Shown in pieces: positions 43,802-52,800 of a DNA stretch of 64,000 nt. A model generated the notes under the pieces. It was given only the letters and a program-made list of their open reading frames with translations, did not search any database and had not been told where the DNA came from. Each line of letters starts with the position of its first letter. Position 1 is the stretch's first letter. The DNA comes from CALSMU01 sp965230225 (GTDB taxonomy: Bacteria > Bacteroidota > Bacteroidia > Flavobacteriales_D > Parvicellaceae), in assembly GCA_965230225.1 (NCBI GenBank), contig CBDDKM010000009.1, positions 161,729-225,728 on the forward strand, in the 5' to 3' direction. The position numbers were made by a program, and so were the translations under genes.

Positions 43802-46800
43802 TTATTGTTTAGGCAATACCTGAATTTTTTTGGTTGGAGAATAATGACTAACATCCGGGAAATACATCAACTGAATACTTGCCGGAAGGACAGAATATAC
43901 ACCCGAAAAGCGTGGAACCAACTGAATGGTAAACTGATGTTTTCCGGCGCTTAAATGCCTGCATGCTATAGCGGTCATGTGTAGGAATTGTTTGCGATAT
44001 TCTTCATGGCTGTTTTTTCTTGGCACTTTGCCTCCATAACTACATGCAGCCGGGATTGGAATTTCCAAGAGCACATATTTAGATGGTTTTTTAACAACAA
44101 CATCCACCACCATGGTAATTGGTTTTCCTTCGGTAAGAGAAGTAACTGTTTTCCCCTCCTCTACAAAACTGGTTTTAATGGTAAATAGAGAGTCACTACA
44201 TTCCGGTGCTTTTTCAACACTATGATCAAATTGATATAAATTAATAGGAGCACCTTTCTTGGTTATTTTAACGGTTTCATCTCCATCAAATTTAAATTCC
44301 ATAGGATATTCCGAACCAGCATTAGAACCATTAATGGTAATCTCGGGTTTTACAGCTTCTTGTAAAGTACTTTCCTTTAGCATATCTCCTAAAAATTGCT
44401 GTAGCATGTTAGCCTGCTCAATGGTATTTCTTGCATTGGCCTTATAGTTTAGGAAGTACCTTCTTGTTTGTTTTAATAACTCTTCATGTCCTCCAGCTTT
44501 CTTTAGTATTTCATAGGCAACAAGAGAAGTTTTAAGTTTGTTAACCTTTACATTAAACAGTTCTTCTCCCCAGTAAATTCCTTTTTTGGCTTTTTCGTGT
44601 TGATCTATGATATCGTTAATGTTGATGGTGCTGTCTTGACTTTGTAGCAACTTGTAGTACTGAAAACGATCCTGTAAGCTAAGGTTCAGGTTTTCTAATT
44701 TTTTAATTTCAGCTTGATAATCCATTGGGTAGGGGATAGAAGCCATTGAGTTTAGAGCATCTAAACGATCGCTTACTTTAAGTTGGTTTAACTGACTTTT
44801 TAAATAAGCACCGCCCTTCATGTGGGCTTTTGTTCTGTAGCCTCCTGCAACAGCAAGGTTTAATGCTTCCGTTACGTATCCGGTAATCCAGGTGTCGCCG
44901 GAACTTTTGTCCCACCATCCCCAGGAACCGTCTTTATTTTGGTTCTTTTCTAATTTCTTTAAGCATTTAACCAATTGTTTTTCTCCTTTAAATGGCTCAT
45001 TGAGCTGAGTTAGAAATTGTTTTTCCAATAGTAACGCTTTCAATTTAGAAGCAGTTTGTTCATTACATCCATACTGGTAATTCTTTAATTCTTCAAGCTC
45101 TCTTTTAATTAGATCAAACGGGTCATTGGTAATAAATATGGTACGCCCGGTAAGTTCTTCATTTGGAGTTAGAGTCATGTTGGTGTCCCCCTCGATTTCG
45201 AGCAGTGTTCCTTTACTTCTTTCAACACCTTCCACCAATACTTTTAGTTTTCTTGCTTCCCCATCAATGTATCCATCACCCTTATCTAATCCATAGGTAA
45301 CTGTTATCTCACCTATAGAATCATAGCTTAATGGATAGGTTTCAACACTAAAATCTTTAGGGCTTTGATCCCCGGTATACATCCTGGTGTCATTAACATT
45401 GAAATAGGTCTTTACTCCAATAGGATCTTCTGTATAGTTAAGCACTTTACCAACCACATTGGCAGTATCTCCTTGTACCAGGAAGTTAGGTAAACCAAGG
45501 TTAGCACTCAATGGTTTGTACGATTTGGTGTAAGAATATCCAATTCCAGAATTCTTTTTCCCATCCATAGCTGGCACAATGGTTTTCCATTGAGTTATGT
45601 TATCAGGATATTGAACAGTAAAGCGAGCTTTACCATCTTTATCTGTTACCAGGTTAGGTCTCCAGAACCCATAATCTCTAAAGGTGTTTCTGATTCTATT
45701 GGAGTTAGGATCTTGCTTTAAAGATTCTATGGCTTCTTTCCCTAATATGTCCAACTTTCCTTTTCCGGTGCCATTGGTCACACCAGGGATTGTTTGTAAA
45801 TATTGGGCTATGTCTGCTTCTCCTCCTGTAGCAGGAATAGCTGATATTTCCTTAATAGAAGTTTTAAATACCCTAATATTGCTACTGGCACCACTTACCT
45901 GAACCGATGAGAGTTCGTTAACGCTAATCATAGGAGAGCTATATGAGGCGGAAGCATTATCCATGTAATAACTTTCTTCGGCCATTACACTTACCTCGTC
46001 GCGGAGCATAACCTCGTTTAAGTGATAGATAAACTCAGGCTCAATCATTATTTGGGTATTTCTACCTTTAGGTACTTTAATGTTGTAGATGGAGTAGTTT
46101 CCTTCGTATTCCAACATAATCTTAAGCATGTAGTTACCAGGTGGAATGTTTCTAATCTCGAAGTATCCTTCCTGATTAGTGGTTGCACCACCTTTAAAAT
46201 ATCCCTGTATTTCGGCATAGATGGTGGCAAAATCAATTGGTTCACCATGGTGATTCATGAGGTAACCACTCATCATAGTCTCTTTGTTTTCAGATTTTTT
46301 GGAGGTTACTGTAATGCCTTTGATTTCACGTGGAGGGTTGTTAAACTCTCTTACCGGTGGTTTGTTGAGTCGAATTACTTCTTCTTCAAATTGAGATAAA
46401 ACCTCTTGGTTATGAGGTTTAGCATAAGACATATCAAACTTAATGTGATTGATACCATTTCCATAAAAATGGTAGTTAGGTAACAGGATATAAGAACTAT
46501 CGTTGAGGAGTTGATAGATGTTATAGGTTCCTGGTTTAATGTAATTTACTTGTCCGGTATGTCCAAATTTAACATAGGTTAGTGAGTCGTTTTCTTCATT
46601 AAAAAAGGCTGTCCAGAGAATCTGTTTTCCAGTGTGGTTTTTGAGGTTTACTATACAGTTTTTTCTTCTGTAATCTCCTTTCTGGTAGTGGTTTTTAAGC
46701 AATGGATGCTTTTTAGGCTTTCTATTTTTTTCTGACCTTATTAATTGCTTGGTAACAACTTTTGGATCGGGTTCTGGTAGGTTAACTTTAGGAGGTGTAA

Positions 46801-49537
46801 AGCTTCTTACACTGAAATTCCAGTTGGTATTATAATCGTATGGATAGTAAGCACGAAGTGGATTAGGGTATACTACCGGTTGAGAGACATAACTGGTATC
46901 ACCAGTAAAAGTATACAAATATCCCGGTTCAAAATAGAAAGAATAAGCAGTATCTCTCTGAACATCTGTAATATTGATTTTTCCTTTTTTGAAAGGCCCA
47001 TAGTAATTGAAGTGTCTAAACTCTTTATCGTAATATTTTTCTCCTTTATTATTAGAAGTTCTGATTACAATACTATCCTGCTCTAGATATATCTCGCCGT
47101 AGCGAGGTAGGTTTACCAACAGCATATTGGATTTTAAAAATTCCTCTTCCGCTTGCATGTATGGAATAGAATCTAACTTAACGTATTCCACATTTTGATT
47201 GGTTAAACTACTATCGGTATTTAGGCAGATAAATGCTTTTTGCTGAGCCTTTAATTCAATTTCTTTAATGGTATACAAATGCGTTTTTGTACGCACCTTT
47301 AATTCGTATTTACCAGGTTTTTTCTTGATCGAAAGCGGATGGTAATTATTTCGGTTGTCCATGTAAACAGGTTCGTCATCCAGGTACACTGTAAATACTT
47401 TAGATAGGTTTCCGGAAGTATATACATAAGGAGTAAACTCTGCCCATTCACTGTTAATGCTATCGTACTCAGTATCAACTCCTCCTTTGCTGTATATAAA
47501 ACGGTAATAAGGGGTGTCGTATAAGTCCAATAGGTCAATGTGTTTTTGTTTAATAGCAGCACTATGAACTACTTTCTGATTTTGATGAGTAACACTAAAT
47601 GGCCTTAGTATTTCAAAATGATTTAAACCAAAGTATGGGAGGTTAGGAGAGGGGATATCTCCAAACTTAACATTAACAGACCATGCTGTTAGGTTAACGT
47701 CCTTCATGGCATCGTTTTTATAGTCGGTAACAGAAACAGTTATTGGCACTTTTGCTCCTGGGAACACTGTTTCAGGTTGGTCCACATCAACAGTTAAGTT
47801 TTTCTCTTTAATGTGGAATCCATTTTCCAATACCATGTCTTTATCTTGCCAACGGAAGGAATAAATGATGTAGTAAGAATCCAGAGATTCGTCTGCTACA
47901 GCGTAATTTAGAGAACTTCCTCTCCCTCCGTCAATTTTTTTCTTGCTCTTATAAATTTGCCAGCTAATCGGTATTCCTAAATCATTTTTCAGGTCGATGT
48001 AAACCGAGTCATGAGTTCTTTTTCCCTCTACATATATCAGCTCATTAATTCGATTAGGAGTTTGGATTCTCTTCACAATATTGCCCAACTGATCCTTCAG
48101 AACATATTCAGTAGAGGCATAGTTCAGTTTCTCATAATAAGGAAAACTAATTTCTTTTTCTTCCAACAATACTTCATTGTAGTAGGTTAATAAAGTACCT
48201 GTACAACCAGTGTACAGTTTATTCAGGTAGTAGTACTCAGCGTTGATCGTATCGCCGTCTAGCTCGAGGTTATACCTTTCAGTATTGGCATCGTAACCAA
48301 AGTTCAATCGGAACGATTTTGGCTCGTTTTCCGAATTATTCAGAGTAACATCCACCTGATAGAATGCCTTTGCTAATGGGAATATCGAATCTGGTATCTC
48401 CAGTCTGGTTTCTCCGGAAACATCTAGTAACATCTCCTTTCGGAAAATGGAATTTTTCCAGCCATAGTCTTCAAAAATGGTATCCCGATAATGATCCGTC
48501 ATGTGGGAGTATCTAATATTGATAGTAGCATGGGCATCCAGAAGAGGTAGGTCATTGGCATCTTTTCCTTCCATAATTATTACAGGAGTTTGCCCATTGT
48601 AATATTGATTACTACTCATTTTTGCCTTGTAGGTAGTGTTTCCCAGTTCGTAATCTTCAATTCTGAACTCCGATCGTTTCAAAATCATGTTTCGTTTGGA
48701 GGTAAACTGAACCTGATAGGTTTTGTCTATTTCAAAGGTGTCTGGAATGGGGAAGTCATGTACAAAGGCTCCTTCTGTTACTGGAGGAAGTACCTGATTG
48801 TACACCACTTTGTTGAAATTGTCAAGAATTTTAAATCGTACCTTTCTTTTCCATGGTTTTCCATTTTCCTTTACCAGGAATGCTTTCAGCTTAACCGTAT
48901 CTGCTAATTGGTACTTAGGTTGGTTGTAAGCAACATATCCAGGAAGAATTCTTACAGATGTAAATACCTTTTTGTTCTGGTATTTGGTCTTGGTATTTTT
49001 GTATTTGTCTTTTGGAGCTTTATAACCATCAATGTTAATGTAGGTAAACTGATCTCCATGGGTGATTTTTGCCCATCCATTACCCTTAACTCCTGGTACT
49101 GGATAACAATTACAGTCGTCTCTATAACTAAAAGATTGGTCTTTAATTTCGAGCTTAGCATCCTCTAATGTATTCCCTTTGTAATCTGTAATAAATATCC
49201 ATGCTTCACCATTGTATCCGGTACTTCTTATATCAAAATACCTCGACTCAAACGTTTCGTAATTGATAAATGTTCCTCTGGCTTTTGCTATTAAATAGTG
49301 CCCTTTTGGCAAGGTGTTGAGGTCAAACGAACTATCCGTATAGAGCACCGTTTCGAGATTGGTAAACAGGTCTACTGTATCGGTAACCTGATTTTGCTGG
49401 TATAATACCCTCGCCTGAGTACTATCCAGACGGTAAACTTTATACTTAAGGCCAATAAACTTGTTATCTGTAATGTTTTGACTCCATCCCAAAATAAAGA
49501 GGAAAAGAAAAATGGTGGTGATGGTCGTTTTTTTCAT
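43802..49537 (-). CDS. Giant alpha-2-macroglobulin family protein with CarboxypepD/plug-like insert
   Basis: The frame opens at 49717, but MKKTTITTIFLFLFILGWSQ at 49537 is the signal peptide: 1911 residues. Macroglobulin (MG) beta domains occupy residues 25-1080. A CarboxypepD_reg-like module (GYLMNHHGEPIDFATIYAE) at about 1090-1170 is followed by a TonB-plug-like stretch near 1230 (AIPATGGEADIAQYLQTIPGV). The alpha-2-macroglobulin core then begins (FRDYGFWRPN, TDKDGKARF), with an intact thioester motif GCNEQ (Cys1491) and an all-helix thioester domain. These proteins trap proteases; here it is probably exposed at the outer membrane. The insert is unusual; see findings. Confidence 0.93.
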   Translation of the reverse strand: MKKTTITTIFLFLFILGWSQNITDNKFIGLKYKVYRLDSTQARVLYQQNQVTDTVDLFTNLETVLYTDSSFDLNTLPKGHYLIAKARGTFINYETFESRYFDIRSTGYNGEAWIFITDYKGNTLEDAKLEIKDQSFSYRDDCNCYPVPGVKGNGWAKITHGDQFTYINIDGYKAPKDKYKNTKTKYQNKKVFTSVRILPGYVAYNQPKYQLADTVKLKAFLVKENGKPWKRKVRFKILDNFNKVVYNQVLPPVTEGAFVHDFPIPDTFEIDKTYQVQFTSKRNMILKRSEFRIEDYELGNTTYKAKMSSNQYYNGQTPVIIMEGKDANDLPLLDAHATINIRYSHMTDHYRDTIFEDYGWKNSIFRKEMLLDVSGETRLEIPDSIFPLAKAFYQVDVTLNNSENEPKSFRLNFGYDANTERYNLELDGDTINAEYYYLNKLYTGCTGTLLTYYNEVLLEEKEISFPYYEKLNYASTEYVLKDQLGNIVKRIQTPNRINELIYVEGKRTHDSVYIDLKNDLGIPISWQIYKSKKKIDGGRGSSLNYAVADESLDSYYIIYSFRWQDKDMVLENGFHIKEKNLTVDVDQPETVFPGAKVPITVSVTDYKNDAMKDVNLTAWSVNVKFGDIPSPNLPYFGLNHFEILRPFSVTHQNQKVVHSAAIKQKHIDLLDLYDTPYYRFIYSKGGVDTEYDSINSEWAEFTPYVYTSGNLSKVFTVYLDDEPVYMDNRNNYHPLSIKKKPGKYELKVRTKTHLYTIKEIELKAQQKAFICLNTDSSLTNQNVEYVKLDSIPYMQAEEEFLKSNMLLVNLPRYGEIYLEQDSIVIRTSNNKGEKYYDKEFRHFNYYGPFKKGKINITDVQRDTAYSFYFEPGYLYTFTGDTSYVSQPVVYPNPLRAYYPYDYNTNWNFSVRSFTPPKVNLPEPDPKVVTKQLIRSEKNRKPKKHPLLKNHYQKGDYRRKNCIVNLKNHTGKQILWTAFFNEENDSLTYVKFGHTGQVNYIKPGTYNIYQLLNDSSYILLPNYHFYGNGINHIKFDMSYAKPHNQEVLSQFEEEVIRLNKPPVREFNNPPREIKGITVTSKKSENKETMMSGYLMNHHGEPIDFATIYAEIQGYFKGGATTNQEGYFEIRNIPPGNYMLKIMLEYEGNYSIYNIKVPKGRNTQIMIEPEFIYHLNEVMLRDEVSVMAEESYYMDNASASYSSPMISVNELSSVQVSGASSNIRVFKTSIKEISAIPATGGEADIAQYLQTIPGVTNGTGKGKLDILGKEAIESLKQDPNSNRIRNTFRDYGFWRPNLVTDKDGKARFTVQYPDNITQWKTIVPAMDGKKNSGIGYSYTKSYKPLSANLGLPNFLVQGDTANVVGKVLNYTEDPIGVKTYFNVNDTRMYTGDQSPKDFSVETYPLSYDSIGEITVTYGLDKGDGYIDGEARKLKVLVEGVERSKGTLLEIEGDTNMTLTPNEELTGRTIFITNDPFDLIKRELEELKNYQYGCNEQTASKLKALLLEKQFLTQLNEPFKGEKQLVKCLKKLEKNQNKDGSWGWWDKSSGDTWITGYVTEALNLAVAGGYRTKAHMKGGAYLKSQLNQLKVSDRLDALNSMASIPYPMDYQAEIKKLENLNLSLQDRFQYYKLLQSQDSTININDIIDQHEKAKKGIYWGEELFNVKVNKLKTSLVAYEILKKAGGHEELLKQTRRYFLNYKANARNTIEQANMLQQFLGDMLKESTLQEAVKPEITINGSNAGSEYPMEFKFDGDETVKITKKGAPINLYQFDHSVEKAPECSDSLFTIKTSFVEEGKTVTSLTEGKPITMVVDVVVKKPSKYVLLEIPIPAACSYGGKVPRKNSHEEYRKQFLHMTAIACRHLSAGKHQFTIQLVPRFSGVYSVLPASIQLMYFPDVSHYSPTKKIQVLPKQ

Positions 49538-49854
49538 ATTTCTAAAGATATGGAACATTATGTTAGAGTGTTTAACACAAAAGAAGTTTTGAACCAAAGG
49601 TGTCGTTTGTAGGATAAAGGTAGGTTTTGTCATTATTAACCAAATTTTAGTTGTTTTTTTCATAACTTGATGCAACAATTGTAGCCAAAAGTTGATCTGT
49701 GTTAATATGGATGCCACAAGAGTGATTATCCATAAATACAGTTACAGAATTAACACTGATATAACATTAATTCAGATGTTGCGGTTTTGTAACACCACTA
49801 TACACTAACCCTAAAATAAAGTTCACTAAATTGTGAATGATCTAAGACCTTGAG
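49538..49854. other. Intergenic region between divergent giant genes
   Basis: 317 bp without a gene, between the divergent macroglobulin and 49855 genes; it should hold both promoters. Visible structures: GTGTT-T-AACAC at 49568-49578, an 8-bp inverted repeat GTGTTAAT / ATTAACAC at 49699-49706 and 49749-49756, and TTCAC-TAAATT-GTGAA at 49822-49837 upstream of the 49855 start. No exact TANNTTTG was found. No ORF. Confidence 0.5.
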
Positions 49855-52800
49855 ATGAAAAGAATTCTGACACTAATTTTCACCCTCTTTTTAATGCTTA
49901 ATATGAGTGCTTCTCATATTCCCGGAGGAAACATCACCTACGAATGTATTGGCCCTAATCAATATATATTAACATTGACTCTGTTTGAAGATTGTGGAAC
50001 CAACTTTATAACCAATGCCAATCAAAATGTTGGAGTCTTAAATGATTGTGGTTACACTTTATCAAATATATCCTTACCCAATACGGTATTTCAGGAGGAA
50101 GTATCTCAGTTGTGTGATTCTCAGTTGCCTTTTAGTGAGTGTAATGGTGGAAGCATGCCCGGAATTTATATGCATGTTTGGCAGGATACAATTACACTAC
50201 CTGGGCCTTGTGACTCATGGACTTTTTATCATACCAGTTGCTGTAGAAATGCATCGGATAACCTTATTGGAACTGGAAATAATTTCTATTTCGAAACGGT
50301 ACTTAATAGCCAAACAGCTCCTTGCAATACTTCTCCGGCAGTAACAACTCAGATGATTCCGTATGTATGTGTTAATCAACCAACGGTTTATAACCTTGGA
50401 GTGTACGAGCCGGATGGAAATACCATGACATATACTTTAGTAGAAGCATTGTTAAGTAATGGTAATCCCGTTCCATATCAGCCTCCATATACAGGGTTGG
50501 AGCCTATTACAGGTATGACCTTAAATAGCCTTACAGGAGATTTATCATTTACTCCAACTGTTGCAGGAAATTTTGTGGTGGCAGTATTAGTAGAAGAATT
50601 CGATGATCAGGGAAATTTAGTAGGGAGTCTTTTACAGGATTTTCAGTTTGAGGTAATTACATGTCCTGCAAACACCAATCCAGTGGAGCCTGCCGGAATT
50701 ACGAATTATGTTGGACAGGGATCGATGATCGCTCCTAATGAGATTGAAATGTGTGTAGGAGATACATTTTGTTTTGAATTGGAGTTTACCGATCTCAATG
50801 CCGGGGATTCTATATTTATTTCTTCCAATATTGCTTTGGCCTTACCGGGAGCTACTTTTAATCAACTAACCTGGCAGTCTCCTGCAGTGGCTGAGGTATG
50901 TTGGACAGCATCATCAGCAGTTGCTTCGCCAACTTCAGTAGTATTTAATGCAAGAGATAATGCCTGCCCCATGTTTGGTATTACCTTTTACCCGATTGTA
51001 GTAAACATTATAGAAAGTACAGATGCAGGACCCGATCAAACCATATGTGCGGGCGATTCCGCAGTACTCAATGTAACGGGAGGAGCCAATTTTGTATGGC
51101 ATGCACTTCCTGGAGGAGATACTCTCATGAACGGGATCACCTTTGGGTGTGACACTTGTCAAAACACTTATGCAAAGCCAGCCATAACAACAACTTATGT
51201 GGTAACCAGTGACCTCTCCGGAGGTTGTACCAATACAGACACTGTTACAATAAATGTAGTCCCAGATTTTACTTATTCGCTTACTCAAAGCAATACTTCT
51301 ACTTGTATAAACAGCGAAATATATATCCAGTCTGTACCTAATCCGGCTGGTAGTTATACCTATACCTGGAGTCCTCCAACTTTTTTGGATGACCCTACCA
51401 TTTCGAATCCAACGGTTACTCCGACCGCTGCTGGAAACTACACTTATGCTGTAGAGATAGAAGCTCCAACCGGATGTACTAAATACGATACAATAAGTAT
51501 ATCAGTAGCACCTCACTATAGCCCTGATTTTAGTATAACCGGACTTCCTGCAAACATTGTTTGTGGCGATACAGTAGATTTGGAAACAACCTTAAATACT
51601 ACTACACCGGTATGTGGGCCAAGTGCGATCCCTGTTTGTCAGGCACCTATGAGTCAATACACTATTGGTATAGCTACCGATACTAACACCGTGACTACGA
51701 TGCCTGCTCCATTTGGAAACTGGTATAGGAATAACAAGCAACAGTACCTTTTCCTTGCTTCCGAATTACAAGCTGCAGGTTTGGTACCCGGTAAAATTGT
51801 TCAGGTTTCGTTTGAGGTTACTACTCTCAATGGAGCTACTACTTACGATAACTTTACCATTAATATGGGTTGTACTTCGTCTTCAGCTTTAACAGGATGG
51901 GAAGCAGGGTTGACGGAAGTTTTTTCACCTCAAAACGTGGTGGTGGCAACAGGGTGGAATATTTTAACTTTTACTACTGCCTATGAATGGGATGGAGTGT
52001 CTAATATAGTGATAGAAACTTGCTACAATAACTTGTCTGTTCCGTTCACGCAAAACTCCCAGTCACCAATGATGGCTACTACCTTTAATTCATCATCTTA
52101 TTATCAGAGCGATGCAGTAGCAGCTTGTCCTACAACCATTGCTCCAATTATTCAGGCACTAAGACCAATTATTCGCTTTTCCAATTGTTCGATGGTGCCG
52201 GATCCGGCCAATTATACTTTTGAATGGACTCCTCCTTTGGATGTGGATGATCCAACTGCTCAAAATACATTTGCTACACCGCAATCTGATGTTACTTATC
52301 AAATGGTAGTAACTGATATAAATGGAGGTTGTACAGATACTGCAACGGTAGCTATTGTTGTTGAGTGCTGCGATAGCCCAATTCCAACGGTTACTAATGT
52401 ATCTTGTTTTAATGCCAACGATGGACAAGTAGAAGTTCAACCGGTTAGTGGTGCGCCTGGGCCTTATACGGTTGAATTGGTTGATCCATTAACCATGACG
52501 GTATTACAAACCGATCCGGGAGTTATGACAACTACAACTTTTACAGGATTAGGACCGGGAAACTATTTAATTACTGCCTTAGATGGAACAGGGTGTATGG
52601 CAGATACACTCATTACCATTACTGAACCACCTTTATTATCCATTTCAGTAAGTAACGATACAGCTATTTGTATTGGAGACTCTGTCGAACTATCTGCCTT
52701 TGGAGGAACAGGGTATAGCTGGTCACCAACAACCAATTTATCTGACCCTACATCTGCTAACACCTGGTATACTGGAACGACCACCCAGGAGTTTTTTGTG

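Noticed and set aside
49538..49717. Upstream 60-residue extension of the macroglobulin
   Set aside because: The extension is low in protein character and a perfect signal peptide begins at 49537.
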